This document shows, one piece after another, positions 6,766 through 14,565 of a stretch of DNA of 21,989 nt (position 1 is the stretch's first letter; each line of letters starts with the position of its first letter). Under the pieces are notes generated by a model, which searched no databases, had not been told where the DNA came from, and worked only from the letters and a program-made list of their open reading frames with translations. Source of the stretch: CAZJOD01 sp964547525 (GTDB lineage Bacteria; Bacillota; Clostridia; JAAYHZ01); the NCBI GenBank assembly GCA_964547525.1, contig CAZJOD010000049.1, forward strand, positions 1 through 21,989. Reading direction: 5' to 3'. A program made the position numbers and the translations under genes.

Positions 6766-7533
6766 ATGACGGATACACTTATTAAGTATTATGAAACTGA
6801 GTATAATGAAGATGGACGATTACAAAAAGATAAAGCACACTCAATAGAATTTTTGACGACTGTCAGATATTTTGAGAAGCTGTTTCCGGAAGGAGCCACT
6901 ATACTTGATGCATGTGCAGGAACGGGAGTATACTCTTTTTATCTAGCGGAAAAGGGGTATAAAGTTACTGCCGGTGACATTGTCCCATATAATGTAAGCT
7001 TAATTGAGAAGAAACAGACAAAAAAGAAGCTGCTTGATAATGTTTACACAGGAAATGTTCTGGATTTATCTATGTTTGATGACGAAAGCTTTGATATAGT
7101 TTTGTGTATGGGTGCACTATATCATCTCCATGATAAAGCTGAAAGGGTTAAAACTGTAAGAGAGTGTCTACGGGTATTGAAAAACGGTGGAATTCTTGCA
7201 GTGGCTTATATTAACAGATATGCAGCTATACTATATAATTGTGAAGAAAGACTTGCTAATATTGATGAACTTTTAGAATACAGCAAAATCGGCACAAAGA
7301 ATACTTTTTACGGGACAACGCCAAAGGAAATAAATGAGATAATGACAGATGCGGATATAGAGACTATTTACAACATAGGTACGGATGGAATATGTTATAC
7401 CATCCGCTCTAAGATTAATGATTCCGATGATATAACATTCAAAAAATGGCTTGAATATCACTATGCCACCTGTGAAGATCAAAATATTTTAGGATACAGT
7501 CTGCATGGTTTGTATTTTGGAAGGAAAAGGTGA
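6766..7533 (+). CDS. Class I SAM-dependent methyltransferase controlled by leader copy 2
   Basis: A 255-residue methyltransferase. Motif I is ILDACAGTGVYSFYLAEKGY (about residues 45-64), the strand-2 acid is in VTAGDIV, motif II is YTGNVLDL, and FDIVLCMGALYHLHDKAERV is the catalytic-side strand and helix. It ends YSLHGLYFGRKR. It is a paralogue of the enzyme at 1436-2251; both keep the MG-x-x-YHL block and the YxGRK end. ATG 6766 has GGAGG 8 bases upstream; a TTG at 6751 overlaps the ribosome binding site and was rejected. The leader directly upstream and its terminator imply regulated expression. The substrate is unknown; a small toxic molecule or antibiotic is a reasonable inference from its company. 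Confidence 0.85.
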   Translation: MTDTLIKYYETEYNEDGRLQKDKAHSIEFLTTVRYFEKLFPEGATILDACAGTGVYSFYLAEKGYKVTAGDIVPYNVSLIEKKQTKKKLLDNVYTGNVLDLSMFDDESFDIVLCMGALYHLHDKAERVKTVRECLRVLKNGGILAVAYINRYAAILYNCEERLANIDELLEYSKIGTKNTFYGTTPKEINEIMTDADIETIYNIGTDGICYTIRSKINDSDDITFKKWLEYHYATCEDQNILGYSLHGLYFGRKR

Positions 7534-7616
7534 GGGCATGGAAAATGTTAGTTTCAATTTTTCGGAAGTCATCATTTTTATTAACTCTTTATTAAATTTT
7601 AAAAGGAGATGTTTTT

Positions 7617-7985
7617 ATGAGTTACAATCCCGAAATACCCAGAAATCGTTATGACAATTATGGTGACAGAGAGTGGACTAGACTTGAAAGGGATGCACAC
7701 GGAGAACTTTTATATCATGTTCATTTAGATATTTTGAAGAGGTATATAAAACCATCGGATTGTGCATTTGAGATTGGAGCAGGATCAGGTAGATACACGA
7801 AAGATATTGTAAATATGTGCAAAGAGCTTACGGTTGCCGATATATCATCTCATCAAATTGAATTTAATAAGGCAAAGATGAAAGAGTTATCATTATATAA
7901 TCGTATTATTTGGAATTTTAAGGGACATATATCATATTTAAAGAAAAAATTTTATATTAAATTACATCGTAGTTTTTTATTGTAA
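7617..7985 (+). pseudogene. Truncated SAM-dependent methyltransferase
   Basis: The 122-residue product starts like a complete methyltransferase (MSYNPEIPRNRYDNYGDREW) with GGAG 8 bases before ATG 7617, and keeps motif I (CAFEIGAGSGRYTKDI) and the strand-2 block LTVADIS. It then runs into a lysine-rich, unrelated tail (NFKGHISYLKKKFYIKLHRS) and stops, about 130-150 residues short of its relatives. The catalytic half with motifs II-IV is missing, so it is probably inactive. It lies 83 bases after the intact methyltransferase on the same strand and looks like a third family member broken by deletion. Confidence 0.7.
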
Positions 7986-8203
7986 TAAATGTTTTGAATC
8001 AATATTAAAACAAGTGATAAGAACTTAAATGAACAATAAAAAAAGAACATGGAAAGTCATGCTCACTTATAGAAGAAAAATATCAGATAGAGGTATTTGA
8101 TTGTATTTTACTTAATATTGATTACTCGTAGGAATTTGCTGATTTTACAGGATTCAAGCAGTTGTTGTTTGTTTTAAGGAGAAGGTGAAGAAGCCCTTTG
8201 AAT
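7986..8203 (+). other. Gene debris downstream of broken methyltransferase
   Basis: No intact gene is present. One frame reads SCSLIEEKYQIEVFDCILLN, then IDYS, a TAG, then EFADFTGFKQLLFVL; a neighbouring frame ends FKEKVKKPFEFN before a TGA. These stretches look like decayed coding sequence, but I cannot name a family. They do not match the C-terminus of the nearby methyltransferases. Confidence 0.35.
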
Positions 8204-8710
8204 TTAATTGACATATTCAAATTCAAGTATTGATAAAATTACCAATGATTCATATGTATTGCCATTATAAATACATTCTCTTAAAATTCCTTCTTCAACA
8301 AATCCTTCTGATATATATAAATTATAAGCTCGTTTATTTTTCTGGTTAACGTCCAACCAAAAACGGTGGGCGTTTAGCCTTTTGAAAACAAATTCTCTAC
8401 ATAACTTAAGTGTCTCTCTGCCATAACCCTTTCCTTTTTCGTTTATAACTATTCTTCTCAACTCTATATTTGGACTGTTTAAACCGGCTAATATTACATA
8501 TCCAATTAATTTTTTATTCGGTCTGTTTATAACAACTAAGTGTAATATGTTATCGTCAACAAGCATGTTTCTGTGCTCATCAATTGTTTGTTGACCAATA
8601 AATTCTTTGTTATCTTCATTATGCTCTGACATATAAACAAAATTTAAATCTTCGACTTTCGTTCTTCTAAGTATAGTATTATAAGTATTATTTGATATTT
8701 CCCGGATCAT
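8204..8710 (-). CDS. RimL-type GNAT N-acetyltransferase
   Basis: A 168-residue GNAT of the RimJ/RimL style. Near the N-terminus are the ILRRTKVEDLNFVYMSEHNE block and a central LIGYVILAGL strand. IELRRIVINEKGKGYGRETL carries the acetyl-CoA loop (K-G-K-G-Y-G), and NKRAYNLYISEGFVEEGILR is the closing turn. ATG 8710 is chosen because GAGGTGG lies about 4 bases upstream; an ATG 21 bases further up lacks a binding site. It stands alone on the minus strand, facing the broken methyltransferase. Substrate unknown: an alarm-type spermidine or peptide acetylase, or an antibiotic-modifying enzyme, are all possible. Confidence 0.8.
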   Translation of the reverse strand: MIREISNNTYNTILRRTKVEDLNFVYMSEHNEDNKEFIGQQTIDEHRNMLVDDNILHLVVINRPNKKLIGYVILAGLNSPNIELRRIVINEKGKGYGRETLKLCREFVFKRLNAHRFWLDVNQKNKRAYNLYISEGFVEEGILRECIYNGNTYESLVILSILEFEYVN

Positions 8711-8971
8711 GAGTTCCACCTCAAATTTCATATATTTTACGTGTTTTACATAGGCTGCTTATAATAAATATACTACAATAAAATATATAATGTATCAAGG
8801 TGATATTAATAAAACTTAAAAATCCGTGATTATAATATTGATGATAAATATATTGGTACTTGCTTTCATGGTAATTTAAAGATATGATTTTAATGGTATT
8901 TAATTTAAATAATACCATTCGAGAATAAATGATTTATGATAATAGTAGTACTACCAGTGAGGTACAAGCGT

Positions 8972-9004
8972 CCACTTTAAAAAATGTAAAGCATTTTTAA
9001 GTGG
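8972..9004. repeat. Inverted repeat / hairpin in spacer
   Basis: Arms 8972-8986 and 8992-9004 (CCACTT...AAAAATG against CATTTTTAAGTGG) pair with two extra bases on the left side and a 5-base loop TAAAG. No U-tract follows on either strand, so it does not look like a terminator. Role unknown; it could be the end of a lost mobile element. Confidence 0.45.
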
Positions 9005-9097
9005 CGGGTCGTTGATATTTCGGTAACATCGGATGCCTTCGGAATTGCGGATTATACAATTTTCAATAATACATATATTGTGAAGGTGTTACGATTT

Positions 9098-9134
9098 AAA
9101 AAAATTGTTATAATGATATTAATCATTGTAACAA
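9098..9134 (-). terminator. Hairpin with U-tract on the minus strand
   Basis: A 13-base stem with one G-T wobble (9105-9117 and 9122-9134, loop ATTA) is followed, reading the minus strand, by TTTTTTT. This is an intrinsic terminator for leftward transcription, located just upstream of the plus-strand gene at 9207. On plus it contains TATAAT (9109-9114) and might instead be a promoter-operator. Confidence 0.5.
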
Positions 9135-9206
9135 AAAGACTATTTTTTGTATTGGGTTACCAATGCGGTAGAGGTTTGGTGCAATTTATATTTTGGTGGT
9201 GTAGTA

Positions 9207-9746
9207 ATGGGTAACAATGACATATATTTAGTTAATTATCGTTATAATAGCAGTGAGCCATTAAAAAGCATAACACAGCTTTCAGAAAAAGAAGCTTTTT
9301 GTGTTGCGGATAAATTATATAAAGAAAGCCAATGTAAGGCTCATAGACGATTTGGTCCCGACTTTCCCGTATATTATCAGCATAGAATGAAAACAGAGAA
9401 ATGGCTTTACGATAATTTTATAATGATTGGTGGAAAACCACAAATATCGCATCCTTATTATTTTGCTGTACAATTTTGCGAAAATTTATATAAAAATTTT
9501 GACTGCGGTAAAGCAATAAAAATTAAATTAGATGACATCGATATTTTAGATGTTAGTTTTACATTTGGTGATAGCGTAGCAAAAATGGACTCACCCGATA
9601 GAAGAAATCCATTTCTAAAAGATAAATTATTAGAATATATTTCTATACATGATAACGATGTAAATAAATTTATCGACAGTATTAAAGAACAGTATATATG
9701 TATTGAAGCCCAGCTCTGGACAGATAAATATTTTGTTAGCATCTAA
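9207..9746 (+). CDS. Conserved protein of unknown function
   Basis: A 179-residue soluble protein with no signal peptide or membrane segment. It has a distinctive block AFCVADKLYKESQCKAHRRF, then GPDFPVYYQHRMKTEKWLYD and GGKPQISHPYYFAVQFCENL, and later DIDILDVSFTFGDSVAKMDS and QLWTDKYF. These look like conserved family motifs rather than random sequence, and I recall similar clostridial hypothetical proteins, but no function is known to me. The GPDF-x-x-YY-x-HR-x-x-TE-x-WLY segment is rich in possible catalytic residues. ATG 9207 is a compromise: only a weak GGTGG lies upstream, and the frame remains open to a TTG at 9147. Convergent with the CPBP gene. Confidence 0.65.
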   Translation: MGNNDIYLVNYRYNSSEPLKSITQLSEKEAFCVADKLYKESQCKAHRRFGPDFPVYYQHRMKTEKWLYDNFIMIGGKPQISHPYYFAVQFCENLYKNFDCGKAIKIKLDDIDILDVSFTFGDSVAKMDSPDRRNPFLKDKLLEYISIHDNDVNKFIDSIKEQYICIEAQLWTDKYFVSI

Positions 9747-9755
9747 CCAAACTAA

Positions 9756-9786
9756 GGGCTGCTTTATTCGATCTAACAAGCAGCCC
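9756..9786. terminator. Hairpin between convergent genes
   Basis: GGGCTGCTT (9756-9764) and AAGCAGCCC (9778-9786) form a perfect 9-base stem around a 13-base loop, located between the stop codons of the convergent genes ending at 9746 and 9814. U-tracts are poor on both sides, so termination may be weak or bidirectional. Confidence 0.55.
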
Positions 9787-9813
9787 AAAAATCAGAATAT
9801 AAACTTGGGTTTA

Positions 9814-10647
9814 TTAATCTTTTGCAGAAACCAAATCATTATGCCGGTCAGGTTGTTTAGCTCCTGTTATTCCGGAGTATATTAAGATAATTAATGCAAC
9901 TATTACTATAACTCCTACGGATACTGCGATCTTGTATATATCGTCTACAGGTCCGTCGAATGAAAATGAAGGGGAGAGGATACCCGCCATAGTGATTGTG
10001 TAGTGGTATAGAATCATAGGAAACAAGTTCCCGTTTGTTTTGTTATAAATAAATGTCATAATCACACTATGAGCAGTCAATGTAACCGGTCCTAAAAGTA
10101 GAAATATTGGAATGAACAGCCATCCGTATGAGCTATATGCAATATAATCGGAGGGCAAGTGCCATAAACCCCATATCAGTCCTAGTAAAAGGCCGGCAGC
10201 AATTGTACCGTAACGCTCTTGCATCTTTGGCAGAGCATAGCCCCTCCAACCGATTTCTTCACCAAAGCTGGAAAACAAAGGCCAGACTAAACCCATAATC
10301 AATATCATGCTCGATATGTTATAGGTTACCCCTCTTCCGGTTATTGCATGTAAACCGGTCTGTAACAGTGTGAGTAACGGTACGGTCAAAATGGCTGCGA
10401 TCCACCATCCGATACTGTTATTTTCTTTTTTATTCTTTGTAAAAATTGCGCCTATTCCTTTTTTACCTTCGGTAATTAGGGAGAGTATAATACCCGAGAT
10501 ACTCGGACCGAACCCGCCAATCAAGGCAAAAATAAAGAAAGTTGGCGGTAGGTTACCACTCATGAGTGCATCGGCGGGAGTCGAAAATATTAGCTTGAAC
10601 CACCAGCCCCATGACCATTGCTGACCAAAGATGGAATGTGGTAGCAT
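9814..10647 (-). CDS. CPBP-family intramembrane metalloprotease, probably N-terminally shortened
   Basis: A 277-residue hydrophobic protein with the full CPBP/Abi signature: FSSFGEEIGWRGYALPKMQ (the EExxxR motif), GLIWGLWHLPSDYIAY (second conserved His), and HSVIMTFIYNKTNGNLFPMI (third His/Asn motif). About six membrane segments are visible. Family members perform CAAX-type cleavage or act in bacteriocin self-immunity. The N-terminus is odd: relatives usually begin with a membrane helix rich in W and L before the GGFGP segment, whereas here MLPHSIFGQQWSWGWW precedes it. No ribosome binding site lies before ATG 10647, and an upstream TAA closes the frame about 30 codons earlier. A 5' truncation, perhaps tied to the nearby scaffold gap or a rearrangement, is likely, so activity is uncertain. 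Confidence 0.75.
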   Translation of the reverse strand: MLPHSIFGQQWSWGWWFKLIFSTPADALMSGNLPPTFFIFALIGGFGPSISGIILSLITEGKKGIGAIFTKNKKENNSIGWWIAAILTVPLLTLLQTGLHAITGRGVTYNISSMILIMGLVWPLFSSFGEEIGWRGYALPKMQERYGTIAAGLLLGLIWGLWHLPSDYIAYSSYGWLFIPIFLLLGPVTLTAHSVIMTFIYNKTNGNLFPMILYHYTITMAGILSPSFSFDGPVDDIYKIAVSVGVIVIVALIILIYSGITGAKQPDRHNDLVSAKD

Positions 10648-10907
10648 GGAATAAGGCCGCTTGCCTAGTTTTGGGTGATTTAGATAACATGAAATGGAAT
10701 TAATTTATTTACCGTTCCCGATTAGCCGGTAGTATAGGGTAAATATTTAGTATGCTTATGGATAAAAGATTCCGGAGCGTTGGTTTGCGATTACGTCTAT
10801 TGGGGGTAATGGGTTGACCTAAGCAAGGGAAATTATAAAAAATATTGATTATAAGTTGCTGTTTTAGTAANNNNNNNNNNAATTAAATGTTAATATTAAT
10901 TTTTTCT
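10648..10907. other. Intergenic region with assembly gap
   Basis: Ten Ns at 10871-10880 mark a scaffold join of unknown true length. On either side I see no gene. The left part may hold the lost beginning of the CPBP gene in degraded form. Continuity of the window across this point is not proven by the sequence. Confidence 0.9.
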
Positions 10908-13832
10908 TCATCCACCTAAAAAATCTCTTTGTATGCGGTTTTGTAATTCTTCTATTTCATTAAAACACTCTCTTAGAATAACATCTTCAATATGACCTAA
11001 TTGCCCCGGATCCACCAGATTATCAGGTATTTTGTTATGTTCCAACGCGAATGATTGAGTCCATAAACGTAAACGAAGTAATGATTCGTAAGCTGTTACA
11101 ATATCTCTACGTTTCGAATCGAGTAAGACTCCTAATCGTGTAATGGCATCCAACCTCGAAAGTGTGTTGGTTTCGTATACATGATTTTGTAGAGCGTATA
11201 AACGAGCAAAAGCGACTATAGCCATTGTCGGTGCTTTAAGATCTATACGTCCTGAATTTTCTTTACTGCCAAAGGTCATGATCGTACCAAATAACCTTAA
11301 AGGAGCTTTAAACTTAAGAGTATTTTTGGCAACTTGTGAAAAAAAGTGTGGTGATTCCTTTAAAAGTGAATAAATATAATTGCGTAAGTTCCTTGCCTGC
11401 TCAAAGTCGCCCTCAACAGGTCTAAAATCAAAGAATATACTGAAATCAACAACCTGTTGTTCCTGCGGATTAAAGATCCACTCTTTAAAGTATTGTTTCC
11501 ATACTGATAGGGGTTGACACCAATCAGGATTACTAGCCATTTTATTTCCTGTACATTTTCTATATCCGGCTTTTTCCAACCAATCACATACAATTGTTGC
11601 CATTTTGATAAAGTAGCCTTGTATTTCTTGAACATCCTTATTATTATCAGTACTGAATATAATGGCATTGTCTTGGTCACTATATAAAGTTTGAGATTGT
11701 CTTCCTTGACTACCCATGGATAAAAAGGTGAATGATGTAGGTGGTGGTCCTATTTCATTAATGGTCAACATTATTAACTTTTGTGTTGCGGCATCCGAAA
11801 TAGTTGAAAGCATTCGTGATATTGCTACCGAAGACGCTCCATTTTCAAGTAATGAATGAACCAATTCAGGCGAACGCTTACATAAAGCTACTATATCTTC
11901 TTTCTGACGAGCTTGGTTTATGGCGTTTGTCAAATCTAAAGCGACACTGTTAGGTAACTGCAGCAAACGATTTAATGCTATGCGTGTTCCAACATATTCA
12001 CTGCTGTCTTGTTCCCTTTGTACGGTAATCATAAATCCTGTATCGGATCCTTTAGGATCATGTCTTATAGTAAAGATACAGCGTAGCCGTGACCCGTCAT
12101 ACCGCTGTAGTACCCCCGAACCGGAAGCGATACCTTTTATGTTTTCTAACTTGAATAAAATATGACGCCATGCACTATTAGCTTCAACATCCGGAAAAAT
12201 ATCATCAATACCTAGAAGATCCAAATGGTGTGATGCACACCCTAAAAGCTCCAACATAACCGAATTGGCATATTTAAACCTCCCGTTTGATACAAATAGA
12301 ACACCTTCGGTTGCGGCGTCGGTCAAGTTACGGTATCGGTCCATGGACTCGAGTAATAAATTTTCCGCTTTACTTCTTGATTTTTCCAGTCTTAATCCAT
12401 GGTTTATTAAATATAACATAATCAACAATACCATAATAACAATAGACAGTGATATTCTTGTTAAATGAATACGCAAATTAGCAATTTCATCTTGCACATC
12501 ATGAACATATATTCCGGTACCGATAACCCATCCCCATGGCTCAAACAAGCGAATGTATGATTCTTTAGGTTCCAAACGTTCTAAATCATCTTTCCAGTGC
12601 CAAACATAACTAATATAACCCTCTCCTTGTTGTCGGGCTAATTCCGCAAAAGCAACGAATATTTTTACATTTCGAGTGTCAGTAAAATCAGAGACATCTT
12701 GCCCGTCAAGGTCGGAACGATACGGATGCATCAACATTTTCGGTGATAGGTCTTGTAGCCAGAAATAATCTTTGTTCTCACTTCCGTAACGCATTGCTTT
12801 AATACGTTCTTTTGCCAATGCTTGCGCTTGTTCCAATGTTAACAGCTTGTTTTTCTCTTCTTGTGACGCTTCGTCCAAAACACCCCATGCTACTTGAGTA
12901 AGTTCACGTATAGTATCTCTTTTTCGTTCCAATAGTACTTTTTCAAAATTTGGTAGCAAAATTGCATATAATACAATTATAAATAAAGTTAATGATAAAA
13001 ATGCAGGCAGAATAATATTGAAAATGAAAGAAGGCCATCTGACTGTGTTCTTTGCACGAGGGTGCGGTTTTAATAAAGGTTCTTTTGCAACCATATAACC
13101 GGATGCTCTAAACAGGGAATCACGGAAAGCTTTCCACATCTCATTCGACATTTCAATTCCCGGTGTATATGCCTCAGGTGTATGAAAATCTGTTCCTGCT
13201 GAAATAACAAGTTTTTTATCAATAGCCGTTTTAATAAGTGTTTGACGTTTTTCTTCGCTGTCATTTCTATAAATGGCTTCTATACCATCTAATCCTTTTT
13301 CGCATAATTCATCTATTAAAACATTCAGACGTTTAAAATTAGGCTCCGTTTGAGACGGATGTGCTAAAACAGCTATTCCTCCCGAATGGTGAATCGCTGT
13401 TATGGCATTATCAACAGGTGGATAATATCCGTTTAATATATTTGATGTCGGGTCGGTAACATTTTTAGAGTATGAAAGAATATTAAGTATTTCAGGATGA
13501 TCGGGATCAAATCCATATGCTAATATATGTAATACATAGTCCTTATATTTTGTAGTTATTTCTACACCTGTAATCATATTGATGCCATATTGCATTGTTT
13601 CACGACGAAATATCTCTAAGCCTTCAAGGGTATCGTGGTCGGTTAAAGCTGCATACCGGACATTGAATTCTGAAAGTTTTTTAACTAGCTGTTCGGGTGG
13701 AATTGTTCCGTCACTTAAAGAAGAATGACAGTGTAAATCCACATAAACGTGTTCAGGTTTATGTGCAGCTTTTGAAAAAGAGGAGATATCGTCTTTCACG
13801 TTAATATGATCTATCGGCCGGTTTTCTAACAT
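10908..13832 (-). CDS. PHP phosphoesterase - sCache - PAS - DUF294 nucleotidyltransferase fusion
   Basis: A 974-residue membrane protein. Residues 30-225 are a PHP phosphoesterase with its metal ligands: DLHCHSSLSDG, LTDHDTLEG, GVEIT, AVLAHPS, SAGTDFH. A membrane helix (268-294) leads into a sCache_2-type extracellular sensor (about 300-450; NKDYFWLQD, HPYRSDLDGQD, WGWVIGTGIYV). A second helix (460-480) is followed by a PAS domain (about 495-605). The end is DUF294 nucleotidyltransferase (GSQGRQSQTLYSDQDNAIIF at 707-726, with G-S and D-x-D) plus its helical C-terminal domain (about 810-960). So the cytosol holds both enzymes and the outside holds the sensor. ATG 13832 has GAGGTGA upstream. 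It is divergent from a symporter operon; DUF294 proteins with CBS domains commonly accompany such symporters. The PHP and sCache parts are not usual for DUF294 proteins. Nucleotide substrates are unknown. Confidence 0.85.
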   Translation of the reverse strand: MLENRPIDHINVKDDISSFSKAAHKPEHVYVDLHCHSSLSDGTIPPEQLVKKLSEFNVRYAALTDHDTLEGLEIFRRETMQYGINMITGVEITTKYKDYVLHILAYGFDPDHPEILNILSYSKNVTDPTSNILNGYYPPVDNAITAIHHSGGIAVLAHPSQTEPNFKRLNVLIDELCEKGLDGIEAIYRNDSEEKRQTLIKTAIDKKLVISAGTDFHTPEAYTPGIEMSNEMWKAFRDSLFRASGYMVAKEPLLKPHPRAKNTVRWPSFIFNIILPAFLSLTLFIIVLYAILLPNFEKVLLERKRDTIRELTQVAWGVLDEASQEEKNKLLTLEQAQALAKERIKAMRYGSENKDYFWLQDLSPKMLMHPYRSDLDGQDVSDFTDTRNVKIFVAFAELARQQGEGYISYVWHWKDDLERLEPKESYIRLFEPWGWVIGTGIYVHDVQDEIANLRIHLTRISLSIVIMVLLIMLYLINHGLRLEKSRSKAENLLLESMDRYRNLTDAATEGVLFVSNGRFKYANSVMLELLGCASHHLDLLGIDDIFPDVEANSAWRHILFKLENIKGIASGSGVLQRYDGSRLRCIFTIRHDPKGSDTGFMITVQREQDSSEYVGTRIALNRLLQLPNSVALDLTNAINQARQKEDIVALCKRSPELVHSLLENGASSVAISRMLSTISDAATQKLIMLTINEIGPPPTSFTFLSMGSQGRQSQTLYSDQDNAIIFSTDNNKDVQEIQGYFIKMATIVCDWLEKAGYRKCTGNKMASNPDWCQPLSVWKQYFKEWIFNPQEQQVVDFSIFFDFRPVEGDFEQARNLRNYIYSLLKESPHFFSQVAKNTLKFKAPLRLFGTIMTFGSKENSGRIDLKAPTMAIVAFARLYALQNHVYETNTLSRLDAITRLGVLLDSKRRDIVTAYESLLRLRLWTQSFALEHNKIPDNLVDPGQLGHIEDVILRECFNEIEELQNRIQRDFLGG

Positions 13833-14127
13833 GTTTCAATCACCTCAATTAGCTTTAATAATCTTTTTATTAATATACATCAATATCTGTAAAAATTCTA
13901 TATTTTTATTACAACGTTTCTCATATTATGAAATACTTTTGGTAAAACTCGCATATTAGTTGTTTATACACAAAGTGAAGTACTCTATAGTAGTCTATTA
14001 ATTTAAATTTTATTAAATAGTATAATAAAATAATTTTTTTATGACAACCACCATTGCATAAAAATGTTTGAATTAATATAATAAATGTTATAATAAAAGA
14101 TTAAACATGATAATATTGCGCTTATTC

Positions 14128-14170
14128 ATAGATTACTAATATGTTGCATTAATTTATAGATTATTAATAT
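14128..14170 (+). repeat. Two direct repeats, candidate operator
   Basis: ATAGATTACTAATAT (14128-14142) and ATAGATTATTAATAT (14156-14170) match at 14 of 15 bases with a 28-base period, close to three helical turns. They bracket the -35 box of the likely symporter promoter, as expected for activator or repressor sites. Confidence 0.5.
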
Positions 14171-14173
14171 ATT
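14144..14173 (+). promoter_or_regulatory. Possible promoter of the symporter operon
   Basis: TTGCAT (14144-14149) and TATATT (14168-14173) are separated by 18 bases. The second direct repeat lies in the spacer and -10. Predicted start near 14180, giving a leader of about 75 bases before ATG 14254. The region is AT-rich, so chance matches are possible. Confidence 0.45.
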
Positions 14174-14253
14174 ATAAATAAATCCTTAAAAAACTTTACT
14201 CTGTAATTATTTAAATTTGGCATTTTATTAAAATTTATAAAACGGAGGTACAT

Positions 14254-14502
14254 ATGAAAGAAAAAGCTTATTGGTATGCGACACTTAAATTGCTGGGGAT
14301 TATATTGATAATCTGGTTTATGGTTGCATTTGGTGCAAGTATTGTGTTTGCCGATCTACTCAATAGAATCAATATCGGTGGTTATCCATTGGGATTTTGG
14401 TTTTCTCAACAAGGCTCAATTTACATTTTTATATTGTTGATCTTTATTTATGCGGTAATAATGAGCAGAATTGACCGTAAATATGATGTCGATGAAAAGT
14501 GA
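14254..14502 (+). CDS. Sodium:solute symporter small subunit (DUF4212)
   Basis: An 82-residue membrane protein with two hydrophobic helices (about 12-34 and 50-68). The segment between them, LLNRINIGGYPLGFWFSQQG, followed by SIYIFILLIFIYA and the ending RIDRKYDVDEK, is the hallmark of the DUF4212/TIGR03647 small subunit. It is almost always encoded just before a VC_2705-type symporter, as it is here (63 bases upstream). It presumably assists assembly or activity of that transporter in the membrane. ATG 14254 is preceded by GGAGG at ideal spacing. First gene of the operon 14254-16846. Confidence 0.9.
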   Translation: MKEKAYWYATLKLLGIILIIWFMVAFGASIVFADLLNRINIGGYPLGFWFSQQGSIYIFILLIFIYAVIMSRIDRKYDVDEK

Positions 14503-14565
14503 AAAAAGTGAATTAGACCTAAAAATCTTATGGTTTTCACAATGTCATAATGAAGGAGGATCCTT

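Larger units (their letters stand above)
8711..9206. other. Long AT-rich non-coding spacer
   Basis: About 500 bases between the divergent GNAT and unknown-function genes. Apart from the hairpins at 8972-9004 and 9105-9134 (listed separately) and a 10-base palindrome GTAGTACTAC at 8945-8954, nothing convincing is seen. One open frame from about 8990 to 9212 has no start or recognisable product. Confidence 0.5.
13833..14253. other. Divergent regulatory spacer of the transport unit
   Basis: A very AT-rich 421-base region between the sensor-nucleotidyltransferase gene (minus) and the symporter operon (plus). Besides the repeat and promoter listed separately, a TTGAAT (14068-14073) and TATAAT (14089-14094) pair with 15-base spacing may be a second rightward promoter. 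No gene is seen. Confidence 0.5.

Noticed and set aside
7538..7651. Possible small gene (MENVSFNFSEV...) after the methyltransferase
   Set aside because: No ribosome binding site, no recognisable motif, and it overlaps the well-supported start at 7617.
8721..8918. Minus-strand 65-codon frame upstream of the RimL-type GNAT
   Set aside because: Low-complexity I/Y/N-rich product expected from AT-rich spacer; no binding site.
11360..13264. Alternative frames inside the PHP-Cache-PAS-DUF294 gene
   Set aside because: They are shadows of a long gene whose domains are all recognisable in the main frame.
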